Assembly (NCBI GenBank): GCA_019915015.1
Contig: JAHBBC010000012.1
Span: 744,001 to 808,000, forward strand
Length of the DNA: 64,000 bases
Origin: Auriscalpium vulgare
Lineage: Eukaryota > Basidiomycota > Agaricomycetes > Russulales > Auriscalpiaceae
Direction of reading: 5' to 3'
Below are positions 19,601 through 28,505 of this stretch, piece after piece. How positions within the stretch are numbered: the first letter of the stretch is position 1; the number at the start of each line of letters is the position of its first letter. Made by a program: the position numbers and the translations under genes. The notes under the pieces are model-generated. The model saw only the letters and a list, made by a program, of their open reading frames with translations, was not told the origin of the DNA and did no database searches.

Positions 19601-22600
19601 CTCCGGACGAAGTTGACCCTGCGGTAACCGCGCAGGTCTTCGCCACGCTAGTCAAGCGGCAGAGAGCTCCTCCGAAAGGAGGTTATCCGTTTCCCAAGGC
19701 TGACGGGACAAAGTCTCTGATAAAGCCACCTCCCTCGCCGTGCAAGCTGTGCGGAAGTAAGCACCATTGGGATAAAGAGTGTCCTCATTGGCCGACTTAC
19801 GCGAAAAAGAGAGAGGTCAACTTGTTGAGTGCAGGGTTAGAAACGGATAGGACCCCCGAGGATGAGCTCATGTATAATACTTTGTATGAGTCTTACCTAA
19901 TGGAAGCGATTTCTTCCGCTTATATCGTTGCTCGTGAGCGTGCGTGTTCGGAAGCCGAACACGAGACTAGAGGAAGTGACTCTAGTAAACGAGGTAACGA
20001 GGACGAACAAGAAGCTCCGACGAGGAGAGAAGTGCTGACGGCACACGCTCGAGGAAGCCTCGAGAATGTTGTGCGGAGGCCTTCTCCTTCAGTGGAAGAG
20101 ATCGAAGACGAGTATTATGTTCAGCTACGACAGAACGGAGGATCCAGTCCCAGAGACGGGGGTCTGATGGAAGAGGTTGAAGCGTTGCAGGCGGAGACTC
20201 CGGAGCTGGAGACCATTAAATTGAAGAGGAAACGCACCTCTATTCCAGGAATGTCAGCTGTGGGAGTGTCCGTAGTGTCCATGAGAGGCCAAATCATGGC
20301 TCCGACCGGGCCTATATGCGATTTACGGTTGGACTCCTGCGCGGACATCTCGCTTCTCTCTAAGGCTACATACGATCAATTGGTTAATCCGCCTGCTCTA
20401 AGACAAGGATTGAAGTTAAAACTTGTGCAATTAACGGCTAAGGAAGCATCTTTACATGGATACGTCATGCTCCCCATTTACGTTCGTACCGTCGACGGGA
20501 GAGAACTTCAATTGGAGGTGGAAGCCTATGTAGTATCTAATATGTCCGTGCCTATCCTCTTGGGAGAAGACTTTCACCAAGCGTACGAGTTAACGGTGGA
20601 GCGAAGTTTGGACGCTGGGACCAGGGTATACTTCGAAGGGAGAAAATACGAAGTTCTAGCTGAAGGAGTTCATGGCTCAAGCCGTAAAGAAGTTCATGTC
20701 GCTAAGAGAGTACTGGGAGCTCCACTAGCTCGCTTTATTCTGGCAAAGACGCATCGCCGGAACAAAGCAAAAAGAAGAGCGCTGAGGAAGGATGCGGAAG
20801 GACCGCGAAATGTACGAGTTATAGAGGAAGTCAAAATTCCCCCGCATTCAGTCAAGCGAGTTCAAGTAAACGCTAGCTTCACGGACGAGCGGACTTGGAT
20901 GGTAGAGAAAACCATGGTTGCGTCCTCCAGAAACCCGACTTTCGTGGTCCCCAATGTTCTCTTAAATCAATCTTCTCCTTTCATCCCAGTGGCTAATACG
21001 TCGTCACATCCCAAAATTCTTCGGAAGGGCGAAGTGATCGGGCGACTAGTAGACCCAGCCAAGTTCCTCGATGTTCCCGAGAACGCTGAAAAACTGGAAG
21101 CGTTGGTGGGACATGCGAAATTAGTCAAGCAGCTAGTTGAAGTCAATATGACCCTACAGTCTGCTGGACATTCGATGAAAGCTGAAAAGGAACCCGAAGG
21201 GCCAGCGGAAGCCGTTGAGCCAGAACCTCCGGAGGAGGAGATTTGGGGACCTAAGACAGCTGAAGTTCCGGACCCTACGGTCTGGCCGTCGCGAGACATG
21301 CAGGAACTGCTGGATGTAGGACAATTGCCCGAAGAACTCAAGGAGCGAGCCTGGGAAATGTTACGACGACGTCAACGAGCCTTCGGGTTCGATGGAAGAT
21401 TGGGAAAGCACCAATCGAGAGTTCATATCCGTACTGTGGATGGTCAAGTACCTATAGCGGTGCCTATGTATGGAAGTTCTCCTGCCAAACGCATGGTGAT
21501 AGAGGACCAACTTAACGCGTGGTTCGAACAAGGCGTTATAGAGCCCTCTATTAGTCCATGGAGCGCGCCGGTCGTCATCGTTTATCGGAACAACAAACCT
21601 CGATTCTGCGTGGATTACCGAAAGCTTAACGCAGTCACTGTGCCGGATGAATTTCCCATTCCGAGACAGTCTGAAATTCTCGCTTCGCTTTCTGGGTCAC
21701 AAGTTTTGTCTTCCCTGGACGCTCTTGCAGGATTTACCCAACTGGAAATGGCTCCCGAGGACGTGGAGAAGACAGCATTCCGTACACACAAAGGATTGTT
21801 TCAATTCTTGAGAATGCCCTTTGGATTACGAAACGGACCTTCCATTTTCCAGCGAGTAATGCAAGAAGTTTTGTCTCCCTACCTCTGGTTATTCTGCCTG
21901 GTATACATCGACGACATAGTGGTATATTCGAAAAGCTATGAAGAACATATCGATCACCTTGACAAAGTTCTGGAAGCTATAGAGAATTCCGGAATCACCC
22001 TCTCCCCTAAGAAGTGTCATTTGTTCTACAGTTCTATCATTCTACTCGGACATAAAGTCTCTCGTCTAGGTTTGTCAACGCACAAACAAAAGGTGGAAGC
22101 CATCTTGAAAATGGCGAGACCCTCAAAGGTAGCGGAACTACGTACGTTCTTAGGCATGGCAGTATACTTCTCGGCGTTTATACCGCATTATGCGACTCTG
22201 GCGACTCCCTTATTTTCACTTACTCGTAAGGGTGCGGCTTGGAACTGGCGTGCGGAACATGAAAGAGCTTTCGAGGAAATCAAAAAGGCTCTGTCGTGTG
22301 CTCCCGTATTGGCGCATCCGGAGATGGGGAAGCCCTATCGATTGTACACGGATGCCTCCGGAGAAGGGTTAGGAGTTACCCTGCAACAAGTGCAGACGAT
22401 GGTACTCAAGGATTTGAGAGGAACCCGAACATACGAGCGCGTTCGTCGCGCATACGAATCCGGGAAGCCAGTTCCGAAGCTCACCACTACATTGTCCCCC
22501 AAAATCGCGGATTGCGGTCTTACTGGCTCATGGGGAGAAACTCTGGAGGATACGGTCGTGCAAGTGGAAAGGGTGATAGGATACTGGAGTCGAACTTTCA

Positions 22601-24780
22601 AGCCGGCCGAACGGAACTATTCTGCCACGGAGAGAGAAGCTTTGGCCGCTAAGGAAGGATTGGTGAAATTCCAGCCGTTCATCGAAGGGGAACAAATCCT
22701 GCTAGTCACCGATCATGCCGCGTTGCAGTGGGCTAAGACGTACGAAAACAACAATCGACGGCTAGGTGCTTGGGGAACGGTCTTCTCGGCGTACGCTCCA
22801 GGTCTAGAAATTGTACATCGGCCAGGACGCGTTCATTCCAACGTTGATCCTATTTCTCGTCTGCTCGAGACTGTCCCTGACTACGTAACTCCAAATGAGG
22901 AGGAATCCCCAGCTCTAACGTTAGCTGGCATGACGGACACTTCGCTGAAAGGGAATTCAATTACGGAGTTGACGAAGTCAGCGCAATTGGTGCTCACTGA
23001 CTGGAACGACAGTCTGATGAGTTCGCCTCATAATTGCTTTCAAGTCACCACGCGATCTTACAAGGCCAAAAGCGCTGTCAATAAGAGCGAAGACTCTGTA
23101 ATTCCCCAGGAGAGAGTTCCGGTAACGGAACCGGCTTCGGAAGCCGAAGCCACGCTGGGAGACGTATCACGGCGAAAGGAGAATCTTGACTTATACGATC
23201 GTCAAGTAGCCTGGGAGAAAAACAATCCTCCTCCCACCATTCACGTGCACATGGACGAAAGTTATTTGCAATCCTTTTTGCAGGGATATAAAGCGGACGC
23301 CGCTTTTAAGCAGAGATGGGAGAACACTTCTCAATCCCCAGATACCTGGGACGCAGGACAGAGATACTTCAAAGACGAGAAAGGACTGCTGTACTTTCGA
23401 GATGCGGATTTTCAACCGCGATTGTGTGTGCCCAAATCTTTGCGAGCAGGACTACTACTCCAAGCTCACGAGTCCCCTTTTGAGTCCGCCCACGCGGGCG
23501 CCGAAAAGTTGTGGCAGCTGATGAATGGGAAATTCTTTTGGCCTTCGATGCGGAAGGACGTTCAGAGATTCTGCGATACTTGCGACGTATGTCAGAAAGT
23601 AAAACACCGGAATTTCACGAAATTTGGACGTCTTATCCCAAACCCGGTGCCGCGACGACCCTACGAGTCTGTTTCTCTGGACTTAGTCACGGGCTTACCG
23701 TGGTCCTCGGAATCCAACGCCGTGTTAGTAACGGTGGATAGAATGTCCAAGCACGCGCAATTTATACCTACGACCACGGGACTGACAGCAGAGGGATTCG
23801 CCAAACTTTTCGTGAATCATGTTGTTTGTAGATTTGGCGTGCCGGATAACATAGTCTCGGATCGCGATCCACGGTGGACTTCTGATTTCTGGAAGGGAGT
23901 CGCTAAGGCTCTGAGAACGCGGATGTCCCTATCCTCCTCACATCATCCTCAGCACGATGGACAGACTGAAATTGTGAATCAGAAGTTGGAAATCATGTTG
24001 CGTGCTTATGTAGCCACGGATAAGACTAGCTGGGCTGAATGGCTCCCTTTGTTGGAACACGCATACAACAACCTGCCTCATTCATCCACTGGTCTGAGTC
24101 CTCATTTCGTGCTTTACGGATTTCAGCCGAAGTCCAGCCTCGATTTCGGAAAGGCGGAAGGAGCGGAAGCCGCTCCCCAAGACGCACTACTCAATGGTCG
24201 AGCGGACGATTTCGTGCGATTACTCCAGTATCATAGGGAAAGTGCGAGGATAGCTCTCGCACGAGCACAGCTGAAACAAAGCGAATCATACAATAAAGGC
24301 CGGAGAGAGCTAGAATTCCGCGTAGGAGACCAAGTCCTGGTCAACCCTCACTCCTTGGAATGGATCGAAAGTCGGGGCGAGGGCAGCAAACTAATTCAAC
24401 GCGCAGTGGGGCCGTTTGAAGTACAAGAGCGTATTAATCCTAAGGTGTACCGCTTGCGGTTACCCGACAACTACCCTGGGTCGAACGTGTTGAATCTAGA
24501 ACATCTACGCCTATATAAGCCTTCTGACGCGGAATTTGGTCATAGAACAGTCTTGCCTGACACTCGCCTGGAGAAGCCAGCTTCTGAAGAATATCAAGTC
24601 GAAAAGATAGTGGGTCACCGATACGACAAGCAGAAGAAACAGATGATGTATCTAATACGATGGGAAGGATACTCGCCATTATATGATTCTTGGGCCTCCG
24701 CGACGGATCTGCGCAACGCTCCTCAGCGATTGTTTTCTTATCGACGGGACGCGGGACTTGCTGGCCCGGCTCGACACTGA
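16693..24780 (+). CDS. Element A Gag-Pol polyprotein (2695 aa from ATG 16693)
   Basis: Single intact frame (open from GTG 16669; first ATG 16693). Domains in order, residues approximate: Gag with a Gly/Pro-rich tract of GGPPG-type repeats at 596-702; CCHC knuckle C-KL-C-GSKH-H-WDKE-C near 1016; protease-like domain with core LRLDSCADISLL near 1213 (D-S-C in place of D-S/T-G); RT with DYRKLNAVT, MPFGLRNGPS and YIDDIVVYSK near 1737; RNase H with LYTDASGEGLG near 1884; integrase zinc domain (HAGAEKLWQL, CDTCDVC) and DDE core (LDLVTGLPW, VSDRDPRW, DGQTEIVNQ) at 2265-2430; chromodomain-like tail YLIRWEGYSPLYDSW at 2634-2686. Gag and Pol are fused with no frameshift, so their ratio must be set another way, for example by protein turnover as in Tf1. 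Confidence 0.95.
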   Translation: MPLPDQSYMQTPSRAATLDYSFTPRRTGEVKPQSRPPPAPHAEDADLDSASRAEIAEGIYARFRTPPDDYEPSLESRVEALIGAPLSNKYILRDGPLLPVGSEQYSLKSNALWPAIGVISDLQDLLAQLYALLDPPRPSYVIDYDNHLIVALRGTRTLNELDLAWEILAQRLSLAVRHIEKAREEIVGSVRIASPATTSRSETKRIDGSNTLNALKEYLQRPALRGRIDQFILELLQTNAQALPHELWPLPDNFLDEVIAAESEPPPRTLAPSPRQVTLTTPPRVRGVSEEASDQGNKGKGKGRMTEDTMEEEPTRYESFAVGAAGRPRSSLPAPLYLQGAEHPPFRKAGEFFEQVNKPSSSYVSQVLPYTPLRTVAQPIIAQSDVTQGLGLPGDIPGSDPLPTGVRNVAEETHAHTNLETGTSSREVATYLAPEGYADNGNISAMPYRRNLYSKHSAQPAFSLAAMGVETQHIANLDRQTPPHLRGTTRVDPADHVTRAERTVNFDERVPWDKRLAKDNGEHSHPGPSTSLPLIKGEWPRNSPIHSDGRNHTPPWGSSFPFTSRRDLGVNNPPSKPDPLPEEPSRNLPGYNPSAGQPSGGAPGGGPPNWPPFGGGGSGNGPSGGPPGFPGGGPPGGFPGMPGGGGGYYGPPGGGGPPGGYPGMPGGMPPGGPYGPPGGGGPPGGGGGPPGGGGGPPPGWGLPWQWYGFPQGNPNMGPRLKEELRPDHLPSWDGNKLTAIAYFADVQELAMMNDSLPAAMGRWLWTQLTDNSRVKKWWIQVSRRMKAYMMTNHLNWLNGLKSVFLGRQWQLERNMEFTEMFFRQKGHEREMPEDYLQRRIMYARALLNTDLGGPEEAQIVIRNVPSSWMTTLNVPLPQSTDDLTQRAQDNALALIAASRSTSDLVSKDEIPQLIRQAIREENARPFRPRTFRSRPNRGQASVHLASGNGEEAEEVDFPIINEDDEENLNAPDEVDPAVTAQVFATLVKRQRAPPKGGYPFPKADGTKSLIKPPPSPCKLCGSKHHWDKECPHWPTYAKKREVNLLSAGLETDRTPEDELMYNTLYESYLMEAISSAYIVARERACSEAEHETRGSDSSKRGNEDEQEAPTRREVLTAHARGSLENVVRRPSPSVEEIEDEYYVQLRQNGGSSPRDGGLMEEVEALQAETPELETIKLKRKRTSIPGMSAVGVSVVSMRGQIMAPTGPICDLRLDSCADISLLSKATYDQLVNPPALRQGLKLKLVQLTAKEASLHGYVMLPIYVRTVDGRELQLEVEAYVVSNMSVPILLGEDFHQAYELTVERSLDAGTRVYFEGRKYEVLAEGVHGSSRKEVHVAKRVLGAPLARFILAKTHRRNKAKRRALRKDAEGPRNVRVIEEVKIPPHSVKRVQVNASFTDERTWMVEKTMVASSRNPTFVVPNVLLNQSSPFIPVANTSSHPKILRKGEVIGRLVDPAKFLDVPENAEKLEALVGHAKLVKQLVEVNMTLQSAGHSMKAEKEPEGPAEAVEPEPPEEEIWGPKTAEVPDPTVWPSRDMQELLDVGQLPEELKERAWEMLRRRQRAFGFDGRLGKHQSRVHIRTVDGQVPIAVPMYGSSPAKRMVIEDQLNAWFEQGVIEPSISPWSAPVVIVYRNNKPRFCVDYRKLNAVTVPDEFPIPRQSEILASLSGSQVLSSLDALAGFTQLEMAPEDVEKTAFRTHKGLFQFLRMPFGLRNGPSIFQRVMQEVLSPYLWLFCLVYIDDIVVYSKSYEEHIDHLDKVLEAIENSGITLSPKKCHLFYSSIILLGHKVSRLGLSTHKQKVEAILKMARPSKVAELRTFLGMAVYFSAFIPHYATLATPLFSLTRKGAAWNWRAEHERAFEEIKKALSCAPVLAHPEMGKPYRLYTDASGEGLGVTLQQVQTMVLKDLRGTRTYERVRRAYESGKPVPKLTTTLSPKIADCGLTGSWGETLEDTVVQVERVIGYWSRTFKPAERNYSATEREALAAKEGLVKFQPFIEGEQILLVTDHAALQWAKTYENNNRRLGAWGTVFSAYAPGLEIVHRPGRVHSNVDPISRLLETVPDYVTPNEEESPALTLAGMTDTSLKGNSITELTKSAQLVLTDWNDSLMSSPHNCFQVTTRSYKAKSAVNKSEDSVIPQERVPVTEPASEAEATLGDVSRRKENLDLYDRQVAWEKNNPPPTIHVHMDESYLQSFLQGYKADAAFKQRWENTSQSPDTWDAGQRYFKDEKGLLYFRDADFQPRLCVPKSLRAGLLLQAHESPFESAHAGAEKLWQLMNGKFFWPSMRKDVQRFCDTCDVCQKVKHRNFTKFGRLIPNPVPRRPYESVSLDLVTGLPWSSESNAVLVTVDRMSKHAQFIPTTTGLTAEGFAKLFVNHVVCRFGVPDNIVSDRDPRWTSDFWKGVAKALRTRMSLSSSHHPQHDGQTEIVNQKLEIMLRAYVATDKTSWAEWLPLLEHAYNNLPHSSTGLSPHFVLYGFQPKSSLDFGKAEGAEAAPQDALLNGRADDFVRLLQYHRESARIALARAQLKQSESYNKGRRELEFRVGDQVLVNPHSLEWIESRGEGSKLIQRAVGPFEVQERINPKVYRLRLPDNYPGSNVLNLEHLRLYKPSDAEFGHRTVLPDTRLEKPASEEYQVEKIVGHRYDKQKKQMMYLIRWEGYSPLYDSWASATDLRNAPQRLFSYRRDAGLAGPARH
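17557..17573 (+). repeat. AAG-loop hairpin 3, in gag
   Basis: Stem TCTGAGG / CCTCAGA around loop AAG, perfect 7-bp stem, coding for part of VSEEASD. Confidence 0.75.
18480..18800 (+). repeat. Gly/Pro-rich coding repeat in element A gag
   Basis: Imperfect tandem GGA/CCN-rich units encode runs such as PGGGPPGG, GYPGMPGG and GGGGPPGG, about 105 residues. Predicted disordered low-complexity linker upstream of the capsid-like region. GGPPG repeats are prone to replication slippage, so copy number may vary between copies. Confidence 0.85.
19943..19963 (+). repeat. AAG-loop hairpin 4, between zinc knuckle and protease
   Basis: Stem CGTGTTCGG / CCGAACACG around loop AAG: the longest of the set, a perfect 9-bp stem. 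Coding text SEAEH. Confidence 0.8.
20048..20064 (+). repeat. AAG-loop hairpin 5, upstream of protease
   Basis: Stem CTCGAGG / CCTCGAG around loop AAG. Here the reading frame differs from the others (RGSLE), which argues the DNA or RNA shape is conserved rather than the peptide. Confidence 0.78.
23133..23151 (+). repeat. AAG-loop hairpin 6, between RNase H and integrase
   Basis: Stem GGCTTCGG / CCGAAGCC around loop AAG, perfect 8-bp stem. A second hairpin, GTTCCG-GTAA-CGGAAC, lies directly upstream. Confidence 0.8.
24160..24176 (+). repeat. AAG-loop hairpin 7, in integrase C-terminal region
   Basis: Stem GGAGCGG / CCGCTCC around loop AAG, coding GAEAAP. Confidence 0.78.
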
Positions 24781-24997
24781 ACAGCAGAGTTACCTTACTC
24801 TATATACTTTTTAATAAATTTCTAATAGCACGCCTATCGCCTGACGCCGACAGCTTTGACTTGGGACGCGTCGCGTCACGGATCACGTGATTTCGCTTGG
24901 GCGCCATCACCTCGAGGCGCGCTTAGACGGAGAACGGAGACCGCGTGCTCCTATCCTTTGTCTCGAACCACCATCCTCTTTGTCTTCCCGCATCAAC
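24781..24997 (+). promoter_or_regulatory. Spacer between gag-pol and the accessory ORF of element A
   Basis: About 217 bp with an AT-rich island (CTCTATATAC then TTTTTAATAAATTTC, about 24799-24825) in otherwise GC-rich DNA. This could be a TATA-type promoter for the accessory ORF or a poly(A) region for gag-pol. The sequence alone does not decide. Confidence 0.4.
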
Positions 24998-27904
24998 ATG
25001 TCGTCTTGGGCGCAACCTTTGCAAGGTTGGGGAGCGGAAGCCGCTCCCAAGCCCCCGCCGGCTGGTCATTTGAAGGAGATCGCGAAGCGTCGACGAGCGG
25101 GGAATCCGCATGCCATCTACGACAAAACGGTCTTACCCTATCATGTGGTGACTTCAGGGGGGTACTTAGCGGACGTGTTCACATCGTCCGTGCCGGGTGT
25201 TCAATGGGTAGGATTCGGAATGGATCCGACACCGAGCGGACGCTCGCCGGTGCGCATGCCCTCGCGGACTCCTCTAAACGCTACCCCGCCCTTCAATTAC
25301 CGAGCGGACGGACCAGATATTGCGGCGGAATGGTGGGATTACAAGCGCCCTTGGTTAGCCTACCGCCCTCTTCCAAATGACTTTACAAAAGCGGAATGGG
25401 TGTACAACGACGAGACAGATGGAAACGGCTTTGCGCGCGTCGGCCACGAGCGCTACCAATGCACCCCGACAGCTCTCAAATGGCTCACAGAATATTCCGC
25501 GAAAGTCATGCGGGTCGGCGAAGTCATGGCCAAGTATCTCGCGTACGATGCCGTCCCCTTGCGTATACCCACCGTGACGGCTCTCCCGGCGGAAAAAGCG
25601 GACCTCAAGAAACAGCTTTCGTCCACTCGCAAGTCCATGCACGAGTGGATGGCGTTCGTCATTTTTCTCGCCACGCACGCTGGTCATGGTTGGGAAGCCA
25701 TACCGGTGCCGGTAGCAGGTTGGGCAGATCTCGTGATCCCCTGGCTTTCAGCCGAACGAGTAGGCACGCTGGTAGACTTTCACTTGCCCCGAGTCTCTTG
25801 GCCAGACATTCAAGAACTATACGTTCACGGCGCCAACCCTCGGTATCTCTGGCACTACGCTCTCGATGTGCCCGAACTGACTGCCCTCGACCCGCGGAAA
25901 TTGGGAGCTAAAGAAATCGCGGCGGTCGTGCGGGAAAGAGAGAAACGAATGCGGAAGTACGACAAGAACCTGACGAACTTGAAGAAGCGTACGAATGAAC
26001 TTCTGAGGAAGGATATGGTCACAGAAGTCAGCCAAGTACGCCGCTGGTTCGAACAGATGGACTCGGACGACCCCAAATCGCGACGAGTTGTTGCGGCGAA
26101 GCGAGTTCGAAACGGAGAGTTCATCGGCTGCGCAGTCAAACTCAACTTCCCAGAGCCAGGCGACGGCACGGTATTCCACGACGTCACTGACTTCGATATG
26201 CCAGCAAAAGGATGGGACGCAATCGCAGTTCCGGATCACGATCGCGAGGACGAGGATGATTTCTTTGAAGATATCTACAAAGGAATTGATGGGCCCATGC
26301 GCCCTCCAGCATCTTCGCCCCCTCCTTCGGTGCAGGAATCTGTCGACGGACCAGTCGGGACCACTTCCGCGTCTAAAGGGAAGCAGAAAGCCAACTCCCC
26401 CGTCGTCTCTCCAATGCATGACCGTAGCACGCTCGATGACGAGGACTCAGATCGCGAAGCAGCGGACATGCAAGAGGCCATCCAGGCATCTCTGCACTCC
26501 TCACACGTACGCCAAGGAGAAAGCTCGTCGAATCGCACCTTTCAAGATGTAGTCATGGCAGACGGCACTGGTACATCCAGTTCCGAGAAGAAGGATAGCT
26601 CTTCTTCGACTGCCAGGCCTACTTCGGACGATCTTGAACCGCGTGGGCGCAAACGACCTCGAGAGGATAGCTCTCTCGAGGGTGGATCGATGCAACGATC
26701 CCTTCTGGAGCGTCTAACGAGCTGTTCCCCTCAGCGCGATGACTCTACGCGATCGAAGGAGCCTGCGAGTGGTGCAACATTGCTAGCCAGATTGTCTCAC
26801 GGAATGCATAGCGACGGACCACCGTCGTTATTGTCTCGATTAAACGTCGTTCCGTCAACGTCACTCATGGACAGAATATCGGAGCAAGTCGTCGTCGCTT
26901 CAGAAGAGAAAGAAGCGACGAGCAGCACTCAAAATACGACTTCCGCGCCCGAGCTCACGACAGCTTACGGGCCTGATTCTCCCTTACACGGTGTAGCCAC
27001 GTTCGCAGCGGCGGTACTTCGTCCGGCGAATAAGCCTCTCTCCATTCCGCGTGTGTCTCCCATCATGAAGGGCCACATACATTTACTCTCAAGGTCTAAA
27101 CTGCGCGTCGCAATCTGGCGGGACGCTTGTATGCTCCCATGGTCCGATGTAGTCGGTTTCATGTTGGGCAAAGGTATCGCATTCACATGGAGCTATCCAA
27201 GGAGCCGGCTTCCGCAGCCGATCCCTACGCTGCCCGAGTCTTGGACGGGCTACGCTCAAGAATCCAGTCATGTAGTCCGATGGTGGGAAGCACGGGCCAA
27301 CATTTGGGACGCATATTTGGCCACAGTGCATGATCTTCTCACACAGCCCAACGCTCGGCTGTTTCTTCACATGGGAGGATTGGCGTGGCGCTTAGCCGTT
27401 CAATTTGGGTCGCCCGGTTTGCTTGAAGATGCGGCCAGAGGACCTTCTCGCTTGGTCACCGATTACGGTATTGGCGAGGCGACCACTGACCCGGTTCCCG
27501 GTCTCGTGGATAGTGGGAGCAAAGCGGACTTCGACCGGCTGTTTGGCATGAAAAGCGGACGCAGTCTTTGGCCGCGACAGAAAGACTTTCTCGACAGTCG
27601 CGCGTGGAACGGCGAATGGTCATGGTCAAATGAAGTCTGGTTTTCTACTCGTCTCACCGCTCTGTCGTCGGCAAAGCGGGACGACAACTTGACCCCAAAT
27701 CAGTGGTCGAGAGAGCTCCGCGACTCTCTTCGTCCCGCTGAGCGTCGCGCATTGAACGGTCCAGGTTCAGAAGTCCATGCAGAGGGCAAGATCAATGCCG
27801 ACCCCGATATCGCCGCCCTGGGAATTCTCGACTTGGAAGCGCTACAGAAGTCTTGGGATATCAGTGTGTCGGCCTCTTCCGCTGAGACTGGGGGGGCTTT
27901 GTGA
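24998..27904 (+). CDS. Element A accessory protein (968 aa), unknown function
   Basis: Sense-strand ORF between pol and the 3' LTR. The start is taken as the first ATG (MSSWAQPLQGWG); the frame is open from 24887. The N-terminal half looks folded (WWDYKRPWLAYRPLP; KWLTEYSAKVMRVGEVMAKY; a Lys/Arg-rich helix KRMRKYDKNLTNLKKR). The middle is acidic and Ser-rich, with a UIM-like segment DMQEAIQASLHSS near residues 487-502 and a basic cluster GRKRPRED that could be a nuclear localisation signal. The C-terminal third looks folded again (VRWWEARANIWDAYL; MGGLAWRLAVQFGS). No transmembrane or signal segment is seen, so it is not env-like. The stop codon TGA (27902-27904) lies in the first bases of the right LTR, and the ORF covers the polypurine tract. 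I recall similar hypothetical proteins in agaricomycetes but cannot name a family. Confidence 0.85.
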   Translation: MSSWAQPLQGWGAEAAPKPPPAGHLKEIAKRRRAGNPHAIYDKTVLPYHVVTSGGYLADVFTSSVPGVQWVGFGMDPTPSGRSPVRMPSRTPLNATPPFNYRADGPDIAAEWWDYKRPWLAYRPLPNDFTKAEWVYNDETDGNGFARVGHERYQCTPTALKWLTEYSAKVMRVGEVMAKYLAYDAVPLRIPTVTALPAEKADLKKQLSSTRKSMHEWMAFVIFLATHAGHGWEAIPVPVAGWADLVIPWLSAERVGTLVDFHLPRVSWPDIQELYVHGANPRYLWHYALDVPELTALDPRKLGAKEIAAVVREREKRMRKYDKNLTNLKKRTNELLRKDMVTEVSQVRRWFEQMDSDDPKSRRVVAAKRVRNGEFIGCAVKLNFPEPGDGTVFHDVTDFDMPAKGWDAIAVPDHDREDEDDFFEDIYKGIDGPMRPPASSPPPSVQESVDGPVGTTSASKGKQKANSPVVSPMHDRSTLDDEDSDREAADMQEAIQASLHSSHVRQGESSSNRTFQDVVMADGTGTSSSEKKDSSSSTARPTSDDLEPRGRKRPREDSSLEGGSMQRSLLERLTSCSPQRDDSTRSKEPASGATLLARLSHGMHSDGPPSLLSRLNVVPSTSLMDRISEQVVVASEEKEATSSTQNTTSAPELTTAYGPDSPLHGVATFAAAVLRPANKPLSIPRVSPIMKGHIHLLSRSKLRVAIWRDACMLPWSDVVGFMLGKGIAFTWSYPRSRLPQPIPTLPESWTGYAQESSHVVRWWEARANIWDAYLATVHDLLTQPNARLFLHMGGLAWRLAVQFGSPGLLEDAARGPSRLVTDYGIGEATTDPVPGLVDSGSKADFDRLFGMKSGRSLWPRQKDFLDSRAWNGEWSWSNEVWFSTRLTALSSAKRDDNLTPNQWSRELRDSLRPAERRALNGPGSEVHAEGKINADPDIAALGILDLEALQKSWDISVSASSAETGGAL
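25030..25048 (+). repeat. AAG-loop hairpin 8, at the start of the accessory ORF
   Basis: Stem GGGAGCGG / CCGCTCCC around loop AAG, 30 nt after the ATG. Encodes GAEAAP, as hairpin 7 does. Confidence 0.8.
27884..27896 (+). other. Element A polypurine tract
   Basis: GAGACTGGGGGGG, 3 nt before the right LTR and inside the accessory ORF (codes for part of ETGGAL). Probable plus-strand primer. Confidence 0.65.
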
Positions 27905-28500
27905 CGGATGTCAAGGACGCGTAGGCGAGAACGGTAGTATCAGCGCAAGAGGACAGTAGATCGGTAGTCAGTAGATTAGATAGATCGGACTTTGAATTAG
28001 CTTGTATGTATTTAAACTCGATTAGCACTGACATCGATCATTCATATATACAACGTGTCTTTTCTTTTCTCTTTTTCGTCGTCTCGTCTTTCTCTTTTCC
28101 CTTCGTCTCTCCTCTGAAGAACAAGAAGTCGCTAGACGACTCTCAAGATCGACGACGCGACGACGCGACAAGTCACGCGCGCCCGCGGCTTCGTGAGCGC
28201 TAGAGCGCGCCCACAGAACCACACTCGCGCAACGTACTTGAGCCGTCAGCGCTTCGCCCTTCTCTCTCTCGAGCCCGTCACCAGGAGGAAGCCTCCTACC
28301 GACTGGGCTCCCGCTTGGGCTCCACGCCTACGAGCGTGACGCGAGATCTTCTCGCCCTCCATCCTTCCGTGCTCGAAGGAAGTCTGTCAACACGAGGAAG
28401 CCTCGTACCGACAGGACTGCACACCTTTGGTTCCTCCTCGAACCCGTCTCTCCCTCGTCCTACCTCCGAATCTCGAGACTCTCTCAACAGAGGCGTCTCA
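27900..28500 (+). repeat. Element A right LTR (601 bp)
   Basis: Copy of 16024-16624, followed directly by CAGAG (28501-28505) and the rest of B's pol. Its bases 3-5 (TGA) serve as the stop codon of the accessory ORF. Confidence 0.96.
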
Positions 28501-28505
28501 CAGAG

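Larger units (their letters stand above)
16024..28500 (+). mobile_element. Element A: chromovirus-type LTR retrotransposon with a 968-codon accessory ORF
   Basis: 12.5 kb element, youngest in the pile, inserted in B's pol. Two 601-bp LTRs look identical by eye, with TG...CA ends and CAGAG duplications. It encodes one long gag-pol frame (16693-24780) with a C-terminal chromodomain-like region, then a second long ORF (24998-27904) that reaches into the right LTR. Perfect hairpins with an AAG loop recur in the LTRs and both ORFs. The intact frames and matching LTRs suggest very recent, possibly ongoing activity. Confidence 0.96.

Noticed and set aside
24998..27904. Accessory ORF of A as an envelope gene
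   Set aside because: No signal peptide, no transmembrane helix, no cleavage site; the composition is that of a soluble intracellular protein.
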